From assembly GCF_000765475.1 (NCBI RefSeq), contig NZ_JRHO01000009.1, positions 124,001 through 188,000 on the forward strand: a DNA stretch of 64,000 nucleotides, in the 5' to 3' direction. The notes under the pieces were generated by a model. The model searched no databases, was not told the origin of the DNA, and saw only the letters and a list, made by a program, of their open reading frames with translations. Origin of the DNA: Methanococcoides methylutens (lineage in GTDB: Archaea; Halobacteriota; Methanosarcinia; Methanosarcinales; Methanosarcinaceae). Within the stretch, counting starts at the first letter, position 1; every line of letters starts with the position of its first letter. Below are positions 1 through 9,364 of this stretch, in pieces. Made by a program: the position numbers and the translations under genes.

Positions 1-298
1 GTATGAGAATACTTACATCTTCAAGGCAGAGAAATCCGCTGAAAAATACAAGGAGATCCTGCCCGAGAACGTTCCTCAGGGAAAGGTAGCAGCAGGTGAA
101 CTTGGTGTTACTAACCAGGCAGCAAAGAGGCATGGTATGGTCGGTGTGAAGCTTGAGGACGATGACGTGTTCGGTCCTACAGGTGAGAAGTTCACAAGTA
201 CGAATATCATAGGCCGTATCCTTGAGCCTGAAAAACTTAAGGGCATGAAGGACGGGGATATAATGTATGTTATTGAAGCTACAGAGAGTGATCAATGA
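1..298 (+). CDS. mmp3: Methanogenesis marker protein 3 (Mmp3), 3' end only
   Basis: The window opens inside this gene; codons run in frame from position 2 to TGA at 296-298 and give about 98 C-terminal residues. The residues VFGPTGEKFTSTNIIGRIL and the tail DGDIMYVIEATESDQ fit the C-terminus of methanogenesis marker 3. In Methanothermobacter, Mmp3 was reported to copurify with Mmp7, Mmp17, McrC and the A2 ATPase as the complex that reductively activates MCR. The stop overlaps the ATG of the next marker gene, so the genes are probably co-translated. The identity rests on remembered family sequence plus the unmistakable marker cluster that follows. Confidence 0.8.
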   Translation, partial: YENTYIFKAEKSAEKYKEILPENVPQGKVAAGELGVTNQAAKRHGMVGVKLEDDDVFGPTGEKFTSTNIIGRILEPEKLKGMKDGDIMYVIEATESDQ

Positions 299-732
299 TG
301 GCTGAAGATATTGATGATAATATCACCAAGATCGTTGTGATAAGTTCTGACAGCGTCCTGCCAATGGATGCAGCCATGAAGGTATATGAGTCAGAGGACG
401 CCATCACTATCAAAGAGACCTGTTTCGGGACAATGGTGAATGGTCCCAGGGATGCTGTTAACAGGGTTGTGGAAACCCTCCGCTCCATGGACCGCAATCA
501 TATATTTGTTAAGGAAAGGGGCTTTAAGCCAGGTGCGGAAGTAAGATGTCGTGCCGGAAGGGGTGGAGGCCCAAGGCCTGGTTTCCATTTCCTGAGGGAA
601 GAGGTTAGCATGCTTCCAATGATAGGCAGGGCACTGGACGAGTATGATGCCGGTGAGCCGCTTGAAGAAAAGGAAGTTCCCCAAAAACTGGATGTATCGA
701 AGTTGAAAAAGATCATTGATTCAGAATTATGA
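295..732 (+). CDS. mmp6: Methanogenesis marker protein 6 (Mmp6)
   Basis: This 145-residue protein has the length and the Gly/Arg-rich centre (CRAGRGGGPRPGFHFLREEV) of marker protein 6, found only in methanogens and MCR-bearing relatives. Its molecular role is unknown; the gene travels with MCR-activation genes. The start is an ATGATG pair at 295 and 298 overlapping the stop of mmp3, with GAGAGTGAT just upstream; either ATG could be used. Three positively charged Gly-rich segments suggest binding to a partner or nucleic acid, but that is a guess. It sits second in a tightly spaced six-gene run. Confidence 0.82.
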   Translation: MMAEDIDDNITKIVVISSDSVLPMDAAMKVYESEDAITIKETCFGTMVNGPRDAVNRVVETLRSMDRNHIFVKERGFKPGAEVRCRAGRGGGPRPGFHFLREEVSMLPMIGRALDEYDAGEPLEEKEVPQKLDVSKLKKIIDSEL

Positions 733-741
733 GGTGTTATT

Positions 742-1197
742 TTGGCAAAAGTTATCATTTATCCAACAAACAGCCTTATCCTTTCCGACATGGTCGAGAG
801 ATTCGGGCATGAGCCTCTTGCTATGATGGAGAAGATACGCGAGAAGATCACTACTGTAGGTGTGGATTCTCCTCCTTTGAACATAACTCCTGAGGGGCCA
901 AAGCATGGTCTGAAATATGCAGCTGTGGAAGTTCCGGCAGGTGTTAGGGGCAGGATGTCTATCATTGGTCCGCTGATCGATATTGCGGAAGCTGCAATTA
1001 TTGTCGGTGATGCATCCATAAGCTTTGGCTGCATGGGATGTGCACGTACAAATGAGCTGACGAAGTTTCTCATAAGGGAGAAGGACATTCCTGTTCTTGA
1101 AATACAATATCCTCATACAGAAGAGGAAGGAAAGGCTTTCGTGTACAATATAGCAGAGTTTTTGAAAGCCCTGCCAACAGGAAGTGATGATGAATGA
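742..1197 (+). CDS. mmp5: Methanogenesis marker protein 5 (Mmp5)
   Basis: This 151-residue protein starts at TTG (742) preceded by GAGGTG at 731-736, which lies over the mmp6 stop. The N-terminus [20 protein letters not shown] and the CxxC motif [10 protein letters not shown] near residue 95 match methanogenesis marker 5. The two cysteines could hold a metal or be redox active. The family is specific to methanogens and of unknown mechanism. The last codons overlap the mmp15 start by ATGA. The use of TTG in an otherwise ATG-started operon may lower translation relative to its neighbours. Confidence 0.82.
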   Translation: MAKVIIYPTNSLILSDMVERFGHEPLAMMEKIREKITTVGVDSPPLNITPEGPKHGLKYAAVEVPAGVRGRMSIIGPLIDIAEAAIIVGDASISFGCMGCARTNELTKFLIREKDIPVLEIQYPHTEEEGKAFVYNIAEFLKALPTGSDDE

Positions 1198-2435
1198 GTG
1201 AAAAAGATCAGGTATTGATAGCACTTGTTTCCTGTGGAAGCGAGTATGCAGGTGTTCAGAAAGAGCTGGAAAGTGCTGCAAGCAGACTGAATGCGAAGCT
1301 GGTCTACCCTGAGATGGATGTCGCATCACTTGACACGATAGGGATGGAGTTCGGCCTTGAGGTCGCAAGTCCTGACCTGAAACTTATGATGGCAAGGGCA
1401 AAAGCAGTGGTAGAAGGTGTTGCCAAGGTTGATGGTGTGTTCGTGACATCATGTTTCCGCTGTGCAGAAGCTGCTATTGTCAGGAATGAGATCCGCAGGT
1501 ATATCTTCCAGAACTCAGGGCTTCCTGTTATCAGTTATTCATTTACTGAACGTACTACGGCAGCAACTTTGCTGACCCGTCTTGAAGCACTTACTACCAT
1601 TGCAAGAAGGAAGCACTTACTTGCCAGGGAACATCAGGTAGGTATCACCGCAGGTATCGATTCCGGTTCGACCACAACTAAAGCAGTTGTAATGAAGGAT
1701 GATGAGATCATTGGTGAGGGCTGGGTCCCGACCATCAAGGTCCTTGAAAGTGCGGATACTGCTCTGCAGCAGGCACTGGACCAGGCAGGATTGAAGAGGG
1801 AAGACATCCAGGCAATAGGTACTACCGGGTACGGTCGTTTCCTGATAGGTGAGCATTTCAATGCTGATCTTGTGCAGGAAGAGATCACTGTGAACTCAAA
1901 AGGTGCCGTCTATCTTGCAGGCAAGCAACAGGGTAGTGCAACAGTTATCGATATTGGCGGAATGGACAACAAGGCTATATCCGTACAGGACGGTATTCCT
2001 GGCATGTTCACAATGGGTGGTATCTGTGCAGGTGCTTCCGGTCGCTTCCTTGAGATGACCTCTAAGCGTCTTGGTGTTGAGATCACAGAACTTGGTGAGC
2101 TTGCTGTGCGGGGTATGGAAAAGAACGTGGAAATGAACAGTTACTGTATCGTTTTCGGAATCCAGTCCCTTGTGAACTCCCTTGCTAAAGGCTCGATCCC
2201 TGAGGATGTAGCTGCTGCAGCCTGCCACAGTGTGGTCGAGCAGATCTTCGAACAGCAGCTTCAGGAAGTGGAAGTCAAGGAACCACTCATCCTTGTGGGC
2301 GGTTCTTCTCTTATTGCAGGTGTTCCAAAGGCCCTTGGGGATCTCTTGAAGATCGATGTACTCGTGCCTCCACATTCACAGCTTATCGGTGCTGTGGGTG
2401 CAGCACTTCTGTCATCCGGTTTTGTAAAGGGGTGA
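1194..2435 (+). CDS. mmp15: Methanogenesis marker protein 15 (Mmp15), BcrA/BadF-type ATPase
   Basis: The protein has 413 residues. An N-terminal domain of about 145 residues carries the pair [10 protein letters not shown]. It is followed by an acetate-kinase/Hsp70-fold ATPase of the kind that activates 2-hydroxyacyl-CoA dehydratases: phosphate loop [13 protein letters not shown] near residue 152, [10 protein letters not shown] near 245, the cluster cysteine in [10 protein letters not shown] near 275 and [11 protein letters not shown] near 315. Such activators bind one [4Fe-4S] cluster between two subunits and drive low-potential electron transfer with ATP. By analogy it could energise reduction of nickel in MCR, but this is inference from family chemistry and neighbourhood. 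The start overlaps the mmp5 stop (ATGA). Confidence 0.85.
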   Translation: MSEKDQVLIALVSCGSEYAGVQKELESAASRLNAKLVYPEMDVASLDTIGMEFGLEVASPDLKLMMARAKAVVEGVAKVDGVFVTSCFRCAEAAIVRNEIRRYIFQNSGLPVISYSFTERTTAATLLTRLEALTTIARRKHLLAREHQVGITAGIDSGSTTTKAVVMKDDEIIGEGWVPTIKVLESADTALQQALDQAGLKREDIQAIGTTGYGRFLIGEHFNADLVQEEITVNSKGAVYLAGKQQGSATVIDIGGMDNKAISVQDGIPGMFTMGGICAGASGRFLEMTSKRLGVEITELGELAVRGMEKNVEMNSYCIVFGIQSLVNSLAKGSIPEDVAAAACHSVVEQIFEQQLQEVEVKEPLILVGGSSLIAGVPKALGDLLKIDVLVPPHSQLIGAVGAALLSSGFVKG

Positions 2436-2440
2436 TCTTC

Positions 2441-3052
2441 ATGGAACCCCTTGAGATATTCATTGTAGAGACTACCGAGCCTTCTGAGGCAAAAGCATAC
2501 GAAAGCATAATGAAGGATATTATCTCTGAGCTTGCTTTTGTAAGGACCATTGGAAGGATAAAAGTGAGGATAAGGCCCGAGGACTCGCTGTTCATGATGG
2601 CCATCGTCCTTCGTAGTGGTCTTCCTCCTATAAAGGCGAAGGAGATATCGTCTACCGAGCTCGACAGGCCCGGATCAAAAGTGGTAATCACTGTAACGGA
2701 TGAGAAGACTATCCCTCAATTCCTGGAAAAACTATGGGCACAATTTGGAAGGGCGAATGTCATACAGCCTCAGAGGAATCTGATCGAGGTGATCTCTGAT
2801 GACCTGGAGGCAACTGAAGATTCCATCGGTGATATCGTTGTGGATGATCCGGAAAAGTCCCTTCGTGAAAGGCTTGCGGATATGGCAATACGTGCCACTC
2901 CTGAGGGTTTCAGGATACGTTACCATTCTCTTGATGGTGGTAAGTTCATATTTGTGGCATCAGAGGATACAATGCAACAGGAATGGATAGATGAGGCCCG
3001 CGTAATGCTTGAAGATCTGACAGGAGATGATTTTAATGGCAGCAGTGCTTGA
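2441..3052 (+). CDS. mmp17: Methanogenesis marker protein 17 (Mmp17)
   Basis: ATG at 2441 is chosen because AAGGGGTGAT lies 5-8 bases upstream; a GTG at 2432 is in frame but sits inside that ribosome site. The protein is then 203 residues. MEPLEIFIVETTEPSEAKAY and the later GDIVVDDPEKSLRERLADMA match marker 17. The family member in Methanothermobacter was found in the MCR activation complex with Mmp3, Mmp7 and McrC. Its 3' end overlaps the following mmp7 frame, which implies coupled translation in stoichiometric amounts. Confidence 0.82.
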   Translation: MEPLEIFIVETTEPSEAKAYESIMKDIISELAFVRTIGRIKVRIRPEDSLFMMAIVLRSGLPPIKAKEISSTELDRPGSKVVITVTDEKTIPQFLEKLWAQFGRANVIQPQRNLIEVISDDLEATEDSIGDIVVDDPEKSLRERLADMAIRATPEGFRIRYHSLDGGKFIFVASEDTMQQEWIDEARVMLEDLTGDDFNGSSA

Positions 3053-3971
3053 ACCATATATCTATGAAGGCGGTATTCACAAACACAGTCTCATACTTGA
3101 ACTGCTGGAAGACCTTGGTGGTTATCTTGTACAAAAGACTCCTGCTTCCACAGAAGTAACCCTTGTAATGCTTATTCCGAAAAAAGATGTTCCTCTTGTG
3201 GAGGAACTTTGCAAGAAATTGCTGGGGAAACTTACTTCTGCCCCTCTCACAGGTACTGAGATCGCAGTTGTATCACCTACCCTTGCTTCGCATCACCTTC
3301 CACATTCAGCATGTGACGTTGCAGAATTCCTGCGTCGAGGAGGTGCGAACACCAACATGATAGGTCTTGCAAGAGGAATGGGAAGAAGGGTAGCACTTTC
3401 GGCAGACTATGAAAGGAGACTTATCAACGAGCACGATGTTGCAGTGTTCTCCTTCGGCACTTTCAAGGATTGTATCATCAACAAGAAGCCAAAGCTCTTT
3501 GAAGGGATCGACATTCCAATAATTGTCAGTGGTGGCCCGGACCTTAAAACAGAGGATGTTCCCGGATGTGACATGTATGTGGGAGGCATTGGAAGGGTTG
3601 CCCACAGGATGAGGAAAGGTCCTGAACTCGATGCAATGGATGTACTTAATGAAAAGGTCGGTGAGATGATAAACCTCAAGAGGGAGAGGATCTCAAAAGA
3701 TCCGCTTGTTGTGCTTCCTGCAAGGCTGATGAAGGAAGTACAGGAGCAGGTTCCCGATATCCATGATGTTCTGACACCCGCACCAATTACACTTCAGCTC
3801 GATGGAATGAGGGTCAAATTGCCTTTTGATGAGTACCATGAAGCTATTGGTAACATTGAGTTTGATGAAGGTTTCAAACTTTCAGATATTGCGGACATCA
3901 TGCCTTCAAAGATGAAGAACTATGTTCTGATAAAGATCAAACGCAGGTCTGAGGTAGGATCAATAATTTAA
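3036..3971 (+). CDS. mmp7: Methanogenesis marker protein 7 (Mmp7)
   Basis: The product is 311 residues from ATG 3036 (MAAVLEPYIYEGGIHKHSL). AGGAGA at 3022-3027 gives better spacing to this ATG than to the in-frame ATG at 3027. Cysteines fall in HSACDVAEFL, FKDCIINKK and VPGCDMYVGG, candidates for cluster or metal ligands. Mmp7 is a reported component of the ATP-dependent MCR activation complex. The gene overlaps the end of mmp17 and closes the core marker run; only 26 bases separate it from the AhpD-like gene. Confidence 0.82.
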   Translation: MAAVLEPYIYEGGIHKHSLILELLEDLGGYLVQKTPASTEVTLVMLIPKKDVPLVEELCKKLLGKLTSAPLTGTEIAVVSPTLASHHLPHSACDVAEFLRRGGANTNMIGLARGMGRRVALSADYERRLINEHDVAVFSFGTFKDCIINKKPKLFEGIDIPIIVSGGPDLKTEDVPGCDMYVGGIGRVAHRMRKGPELDAMDVLNEKVGEMINLKRERISKDPLVVLPARLMKEVQEQVPDIHDVLTPAPITLQLDGMRVKLPFDEYHEAIGNIEFDEGFKLSDIADIMPSKMKNYVLIKIKRRSEVGSII

Positions 3972-3997
3972 TTATATTAGCAGTAGTGAGGATCATT

Positions 3998-4480
3998 ATG
4001 GATTTCGAAAAGATCAGGGAGATCGTGGAAAAAGAGCCTGATGAGGCAGTTTCGGAGGTATTGGAGGGTGTCAGGGAAAGGTATGGGGAGGTTCCCTATA
4101 TACTGAACTTCATGAAGGATATGCCAGACCTTCTGATACCAAAAGTGATGTATGACAATTCCATCATGAGGGAGTTCGAAAGGCTTGATCCCAAGACAAT
4201 CGAACTGATATGTATCGGCGTTTCTTCGGCAATTCGCTGTGATCACTGTATGAAGATGCACATCCGTGTGGCACACAGGCTAGGTCTCACAAAAGAAGAG
4301 ATATTTGATGCTGTCCTGATCGGTGGTGCAATGTCCAACGCTTCTGTCCTTGCAGAAGGTACCAGAGCTCTTGATCTTGAGTTCAATGGTTCGAAGCCCG
4401 ACTGCGATGAGGAATGTGATGTCTGTAACATCGCTCCCGGTAATAACGGCAATGGATGTAAGGTCGACAATGAAGATTGA
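3998..4480 (+). CDS. Carboxymuconolactone decarboxylase/AhpD-family protein with Cys-rich tail
   Basis: The 160-residue product has the AhpD signature RCDHCMKMHIRVAHRLG, that is CxxC followed by His and Ala, near residues 85-100. In AhpD this cysteine pair reduces disulfides or peroxidases; in other members it is a decarboxylase. The last 30 residues add five cysteines (DCDEECDVCNIAPG and a later Cys), which could hold zinc or an Fe-S cluster. ATG 3998 follows GTGAGG at a good distance, so the upstream GTG at 3986 is unlikely. It lies 26 bases after mmp7 and before a hairpin, so it may belong to the MCR-activation operon as a thiol protectant; this is inference. Confidence 0.8.
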   Translation: MDFEKIREIVEKEPDEAVSEVLEGVRERYGEVPYILNFMKDMPDLLIPKVMYDNSIMREFERLDPKTIELICIGVSSAIRCDHCMKMHIRVAHRLGLTKEEIFDAVLIGGAMSNASVLAEGTRALDLEFNGSKPDCDEECDVCNIAPGNNGNGCKVDNED

Positions 4481-4532
4481 TCTTCATGATGGATCACTAA
4501 CAAAAAAATGAGTCTCAACAATTCCTAACAGA

Positions 4533-4585
4533 AACGAGTGATGTCCACTTGATATTTGGCATCACTTTTCGTTATTTTTAATTTT
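4533..4585 (+). terminator. Hairpin terminator after the mmp operon
   Basis: AGTGATGTCCA at 4537-4547 pairs with TGGCATCACT at 4557-4566 with one bulge, and a T-rich tract follows. It lies between the 3' ends of the convergent AhpD-like and presenilin-type genes, so it may act in both directions. Confidence 0.6.
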
Positions 4586-4617
4586 GATCTTATGGTTCTA
4601 TTTCTTATCTTTTGATT

Positions 4618-5517
4618 TCATCCCAGGATCGGTGTTCCTGAGAGCAGAGCGCCTGCAATGTATCCAAGGATAACTCCTCCATTTAGGAATGGCAGTCCTG
4701 CCTGTGGCTTTCCTTTCATGACGAAGATGCTCAGTGCAAAGAACCCTATGATTGTTCCTATCATTGCTCCAAGGGCAGGCTGTGAGATAAATCCGGTGTG
4801 CTCGATGAAAACATTTGCTGATACAACAAGAACTGTGGGCATGACCGCATCGCCCAGGCCCATGAAGAATGCATCCCTTTCTCCTTCTGCTTTAAGACTG
4901 TCCTTTATGAATGAATAGTTCAGTTTCTTTGGGATGACGAACAGAATGGGCAGTTTCAGGTCCATGACCCCTTCTGCAAGATCTATCATGTGTTTTGTCT
5001 TGTAGACTGAAATGGCATCATATATTGCCAGCAGGCTCAGAAGTACTATGGCGGGGACTATCCCGAAGGATATTCCAAAAATAGAACTTGCAGCTGCTCC
5101 GATTATTATGCCTGTGATGTCGATGACATACCATTCAGGAAACTTGTAAAGCAGTGCTGTCAGGCCTATTGCCATTGGAATTGCAATTGCATTGCTCATC
5201 GCCGGGTTTAATCCGAGGATGAAGAATATTGGATAGAATCCATAGTAGACGGTTGCTGCTACTGCAAGAAGTATTGTGAGCTGTATGACCCATTTCATGT
5301 TCCTTTTGATAGCCATAAGTAGAAGGAACGTGAATACAAGTATGAATCCGATATAATACAATGAATTTGCTGTAGATTCGGGATTTTCCACAGCCCTCAT
5401 TCCCAGGTCTTCCATGGGGGATGCCAGGAAAAGTGCTAAGGACTGTACAACCAGTATCAATCCGGCCATTACGACCATTGGAATGTAATCCCGGAATGTG
5501 TCTTTTTCAGAACTCAC
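4618..5517 (-). CDS. Presenilin-type intramembrane aspartyl protease (A22 family)
   Basis: The 299-residue protein has about nine hydrophobic segments and the two catalytic motifs of presenilin/signal-peptide-peptidase homologues: YD (Tyr166-Asp167 in LLAIYDAISVYK) and GLGD (220-223 in FFMGLGDAVMP). The usual PAL motif is represented by a divergent AGLPFLNGG at 273-281. Archaeal presenilin homologues cleave transmembrane helices within the membrane; the substrates here are unknown. The gene converges on the mmp operon and is divergent from a small membrane protein gene. Both aspartates being present argues for an active protease. Confidence 0.85.
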   Translation of the reverse strand: MSSEKDTFRDYIPMVVMAGLILVVQSLALFLASPMEDLGMRAVENPESTANSLYYIGFILVFTFLLLMAIKRNMKWVIQLTILLAVAATVYYGFYPIFFILGLNPAMSNAIAIPMAIGLTALLYKFPEWYVIDITGIIIGAAASSIFGISFGIVPAIVLLSLLAIYDAISVYKTKHMIDLAEGVMDLKLPILFVIPKKLNYSFIKDSLKAEGERDAFFMGLGDAVMPTVLVVSANVFIEHTGFISQPALGAMIGTIIGFFALSIFVMKGKPQAGLPFLNGGVILGYIAGALLSGTPILG

Positions 5518-5647
5518 AATATATGCTCCCTTTCTATCAAAATTTCTCTGGAATTCTAAATATCTGCACAGTATTTAATAGTATGTAAGAATTATAATAC
5601 GTATCATCAGCAAAATATTGCTGCAAGCATTTGTAAATGAGGTAAAA

Positions 5648-5974
5648 ATGATGGATACTCGGGACATTGTATTTTCACTTGTGATGGTTGTATCGTCTTT
5701 TGTGCTGACCTATGAATGGCTGGGTAGGTTCAAATATAGTCCTGCAAACTCTCTGATCATATTATCTGCCATTGTTATGGTAGGTGCATTGGCTGCTATG
5801 ATCCTCTCTGTGGACATAAGGCTTCGAAAGATCGAAAAGAGGCTGGATGAGAAGGAACGTTCTCTTCGCATAAACGTGCAGAGCATTGAAAGTTCAATGG
5901 ACAAGAAGATGAATGAAGTTATCACTGTGGTAGATGAAGCAATGGATACAATGAATAGGAGAACATATCGCTAA
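5648..5974 (+). CDS. Small membrane protein with C-terminal coiled coil, unknown function
   Basis: The start is ATGATG at 5648/5651 after GAGGT at 5639-5643, giving 107-108 residues. Two hydrophobic segments (IVFSLVMVVSSFVLTYEWL and SLIILSAIVMVGALAAMIL) are followed by a charged heptad-like helix from about residue 65 (IRLRKIEKRLDEKERSL) to the end. The layout is a membrane hairpin with a cytoplasmic coiled coil. I do not recognise the family. It is divergently transcribed from the presenilin-type gene; no further link is visible. Confidence 0.65.
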   Translation: MMDTRDIVFSLVMVVSSFVLTYEWLGRFKYSPANSLIILSAIVMVGALAAMILSVDIRLRKIEKRLDEKERSLRINVQSIESSMDKKMNEVITVVDEAMDTMNRRTYR

Positions 5975-6139
5975 TCTCCTATCTTTCTATTCTCTTATAG
6001 TTTAAAATTGATATCCAAAATCAGTGCAAATTTATTGCAATAGTCGACAGATGCCGTAAAGCATATTAATGTGGCAGTATTATGTGGACTATATTATAGT
6101 ACTAGATTTATTGGATTGTTATGTTATAGGGGAGCGTAT

Positions 6140-6454
6140 ATGCGCATTAATTTAGAACCGATAGGCATAATCAAGAAAGCTGGAAAATATTCAGAGGTGC
6201 TTATATACTCTGAATTTGAGCAGGTTGTAAAGAACCTTGTTTCTAAAGTTGGAAAAAATCCTGTTTGTGGTCAGGAGTTATTGATTGTACATAAGAACGG
6301 TAAAGGTGATGATGTACATCAGGTGGAAGTAACTAAAACAACAGTTCTCGACCGTGTAGGGAACATCCTTAAAGTTGGCAAGATCAATGCACACGACGAT
6401 TCAGTAATAGATGTGCGTATCGATGTTAATGAGGACTTTTCAGGACACAACTGA
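6140..6454 (+). CDS. Short TrmO/TsaA-like protein, unknown function
   Basis: ATG 6140 follows AGGGGAG with correct spacing, giving 104 residues; an upstream in-frame extension to 6071 has no support. The N-terminus [18 protein letters not shown] resembles the first strand of TrmO (tRNA N6-methyl-t6A methyltransferase), and [20 protein letters not shown] resembles its C-terminal strand. The middle that normally carries the SAM-binding residues is much shortened, so methyltransferase activity is doubtful. It is 23 bases upstream of the FEN-1 gene and probably co-transcribed with it. The TrmO relation is a judgement by eye. Confidence 0.6.
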   Translation: MRINLEPIGIIKKAGKYSEVLIYSEFEQVVKNLVSKVGKNPVCGQELLIVHKNGKGDDVHQVEVTKTTVLDRVGNILKVGKINAHDDSVIDVRIDVNEDFSGHN

Positions 6455-6477
6455 CCTTTTTACAATCACCGGGTAAC

Positions 6478-7494
6478 ATGGGCACGGATATTGGGGATCT
6501 GCTTCAGAAACATACTATTGAAATAGCTGAGCTTTCAAACAAGGTAGTCGCTATTGATGCCTATAATACACTTTACCAGTTCTTGAGCATAATCAGGCAA
6601 CGTGATGGTACTCCTCTGAAAGATTCAAGCGGGCAGGTAACATCCCACCTTTCGGGTATCCTTTACAGGTTCACAAATCTCATTGAGAGCGGTGTAAAGC
6701 CTGTTTTCGTTTTTGATGGCAAACCTCCTGAGTTCAAATCCGGTACCCTTGAGAAACGTCACGAGATACGTGAAGCTGCAAGTGCAAAATGGGAAGATGC
6801 CAAAGCACAGGGATTTGAGGAAGAAGCATACAAGTATGCTCAGGCTTCATCAAAGGTCACTAAGGAGATCATTGAGGATTCGATAAAACTTCTGGAACTA
6901 ATGGGCATACCCTATGTGAAAGCACCTTCTGAAGGAGAGGCGCAGGCTTCCTATATGGTACGTAAGGGGGATGCTGATCTTATTGGTTCGCAGGATTATG
7001 ACTCTCTGCTATTCGGAGCACCTTCTGTTGTACGTAATCTGACGATAACAGGTAAAAGGAAACTTCCTCGCAAGAACCTTTATGTGGACGTGAAGCCGGA
7101 GATGATCTCTCTTGAGGAAAGCCTTGAAGAACTTGGTGTGACACGTTCACAGCTAATCGATATCGCCATGTGCATCGGGACTGACTACAATCCGGGGCTT
7201 GAGAACATCGGCCCGAAAAGGGCTCTTAAATTCGTGAAAGAGCACGGTAGTATCGAAGGTGTCCTGTTCGAAATCGGAAAGGAGATCGAGGATCTTGATT
7301 CCAAAAAGGATTTCTTCATGAACCCTCCGGTAACTGATGATTATGAACTTAAATGGGAAAAACCAGATCGGGCCGGGATCATTGATTTCCTTTGCAAACA
7401 GCACGATTTTTCAGAAGATAGGGTAAATAAGGTACTCGACCGCCTTGAAGCTAACATGGGTGGCGGACAGAGTACCCTTGACCAGTGGTTCTGA
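6478..7494 (+). CDS. fen: Flap endonuclease 1 (FEN-1)
   Basis: The 338-residue protein has the N-terminal nuclease region ([25 protein letters not shown]), the internal nuclease region ([30 protein letters not shown]) and the helix-hairpin-helix ([17 protein letters not shown]). It ends in QSTLDQWF, a textbook PCNA-binding PIP box. FEN-1 removes 5' flaps during Okazaki fragment maturation and base excision repair. All the metal-binding Asp/Glu motifs appear intact and the length is normal. The gene starts 23 bases after the TrmO-like gene, and its 3' side is convergent with gpmI. Confidence 0.96.
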   Translation: MGTDIGDLLQKHTIEIAELSNKVVAIDAYNTLYQFLSIIRQRDGTPLKDSSGQVTSHLSGILYRFTNLIESGVKPVFVFDGKPPEFKSGTLEKRHEIREAASAKWEDAKAQGFEEEAYKYAQASSKVTKEIIEDSIKLLELMGIPYVKAPSEGEAQASYMVRKGDADLIGSQDYDSLLFGAPSVVRNLTITGKRKLPRKNLYVDVKPEMISLEESLEELGVTRSQLIDIAMCIGTDYNPGLENIGPKRALKFVKEHGSIEGVLFEIGKEIEDLDSKKDFFMNPPVTDDYELKWEKPDRAGIIDFLCKQHDFSEDRVNKVLDRLEANMGGGQSTLDQWF

Positions 7495-7556
7495 TCAAAA
7501 TCTTTCTGACTGGTTTGTTAGTTCTCCACTTATTTTTTTAGTTACGGCATTTCTGA

Positions 7557-9107
7557 TTATTCTTTTATTATCAGGGAGTGACCTGTCATTTCGGCTGGCT
7601 GTTCTATGTGCATGATATTCAGGATGGTAGGTGCTACATCCGAAAGCCTGCCTTTTGATAGTGAAATTTCTTTGTCCTTTGTAACATACACAAAGCGAAC
7701 CGGGTTACTTGTATGTGCAGTGTGGACGTGTCCTTGTTCTGTGGAGTGATCGACCATCTTTTCTGCATTTCCATGGTCAGCCATGATCATTGCTTCCCCT
7801 CCTGCTTCTAGGACCCGGTCAACTATCTTTCCAACACAATCATCAACTGCTTCCACTGCTTTGATGGCAGCTTCCATTATTCCGGTGTGCCCTACCATGT
7901 CCATGTTCGCCAGATTCAGTATGATCACGTCATATGCATCTGATCCGATCCTTTCGATAAGTTCCTCGGTGACCTCATATGCACTCATTTCGGGCTTGAG
8001 GTCATAGGTAGCGACCTTTGGCGATGGGATCATGCATCTTTCCTCGCCTTCGTTCTGTTTTTCCACTCCTCCATTGAAGAAGAATGTTACATGGGCGTAC
8101 TTTTCAGTTTCTGCAATGCGCAACTGCTTTATCCCTGCCTTGCTGAGGATCTCTCCGAGCGTGTTCTTAAGTTCCTCTGATGGGAATGCAATGGGCACTG
8201 TCAGTTTTTCATCATATTCGGACATGCATACGTAGTGAACTTTAGGATGCACCTTGCGTTCGAATTTATCGAAATCGTCGTTTACAAAGGCGTATGTAAG
8301 CTCTCTTGCACGGTCAGGTCTGAAATTGAAGAATATCACGGAATCATTATCTCTGATCGTGGCAACAGGTTCTCCGTTGTCATCGACAATCACCGTAGGT
8401 TTGATGAACTCATCATCCTCATTTCTTTCGTAACCTTCTGAAACAGCGGACATCGGGTCTTTGGACCGGAATCCAATTCCCTGGGTGATAGCATCGTATG
8501 CTGCCTGCACACGATCCCAGCGGTTATCCCTGTCCATTGCATAGTATCTTCCAGCGACTGTCGCAGTTTTTGCACACCCTGTGGATTCGCAGAGCCTGAC
8601 GTGCTCTTTCATGTCCTCAAGAGCTGCTCTTGGTGGAACATCTCGACCATCAAGGAATGCATGTATGTAGATCCTGTCAAGTCCTTTGTTCTTCGCAAAC
8701 TCAATGAGTGCACGCATGTGGTCCATATGGCTGTGTACTCCGCCATAAGAAAAAAGTCCCATCAAATGAAGAGCTGAACCTTTCTCCTTTGCATTATTGA
8801 TAGCTTGCAGCAACACAGGGTTTTTGAAGAAATCTCCGTTCACAATATCTCTGTTAATGCGGGTCAGGTCCTGGTAAACAACACGTCCTGCTCCTATGTT
8901 CAGGTGCCCTACCTCAGAGTTCCCCATCTGCCCTTCCGGAAGCCCAACGTCTTCTCCTGAAGCACTGAGTATCGTATCTGGATACTCCTCTACCAAACGA
9001 TCAAGGTTGCTGGTATCAGCCAGTGCGATGGCATTTCCTTTATCTTCCGGTGAGTATCCCCAGCCGTCAAGTATCATCAAAAGAAGTGGTCTTTTAGTGA
9101 ATTTCAT
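7557..9107 (-). CDS. gpmI: 2,3-bisphosphoglycerate-independent phosphoglycerate mutase (GpmI)
   Basis: The 516-residue enzyme interconverts 3- and 2-phosphoglycerate. It belongs to the bacterial-type alkaline-phosphatase superfamily: [17 protein letters not shown] carries the first metal Asp, [14 protein letters not shown] the catalytic Ser, and [13 protein letters not shown] the metal His/Asp set. Its length equals bacterial GpmI rather than the shorter archaeal ApgM. No Shine-Dalgarno precedes the ATG at 9107, and an AT-rich TATA-like TTTAATTA lies about 22-30 bases upstream on the minus strand, so the transcript may be leaderless. Low-confidence points are only the exact promoter and start. 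Confidence 0.96.
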   Translation of the reverse strand: MKFTKRPLLLMILDGWGYSPEDKGNAIALADTSNLDRLVEEYPDTILSASGEDVGLPEGQMGNSEVGHLNIGAGRVVYQDLTRINRDIVNGDFFKNPVLLQAINNAKEKGSALHLMGLFSYGGVHSHMDHMRALIEFAKNKGLDRIYIHAFLDGRDVPPRAALEDMKEHVRLCESTGCAKTATVAGRYYAMDRDNRWDRVQAAYDAITQGIGFRSKDPMSAVSEGYERNEDDEFIKPTVIVDDNGEPVATIRDNDSVIFFNFRPDRARELTYAFVNDDFDKFERKVHPKVHYVCMSEYDEKLTVPIAFPSEELKNTLGEILSKAGIKQLRIAETEKYAHVTFFFNGGVEKQNEGEERCMIPSPKVATYDLKPEMSAYEVTEELIERIGSDAYDVIILNLANMDMVGHTGIMEAAIKAVEAVDDCVGKIVDRVLEAGGEAMIMADHGNAEKMVDHSTEQGHVHTAHTSNPVRFVYVTKDKEISLSKGRLSDVAPTILNIMHIEQPAEMTGHSLIIKE

Positions 9108-9364
9108 GGGGGTTAGAATGTATTGATGATAATTAAATGCACGGATTTTATTTTCATTTGCTATAATGTCAGTAAAAACAAGGATAGGCTATTTCTATAT
9201 GTATGATATATAGCAGAAGCCGGACTTACAAGTGGAATTGCTGATCAATTTGGGCAAATTTGAGATTTCCAAAAGCAATATTCACACAATTTCACATAAT
9301 ACTTGATGCTAATAAAGAAACTCAGGGTTTTCATGGACTCTCAGCAACTAATGGATGAAGAAAA
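9108..9364. other. Divergent intergenic region between gpmI and asd
   Basis: The 257 bases hold the TATA-like element of gpmI near 9130-9140 (minus strand), AT-rich sequence with no gene, and an 11-codon open frame at 9333-9368 that ends over the asd start. No other structure stands out. Confidence 0.5.

Noticed and set aside
727-1368. A 213-codon antisense frame over mmp5 and mmp15
   Set aside because: It lies opposite two well-supported genes, has no motif and reflects codon bias of the sense strand.
6071-6139. A longer N-terminus for the TrmO-like protein
   Set aside because: The added residues (MAVLCGLYYSTRF) are not family-like and the ribosome site serves ATG 6140.
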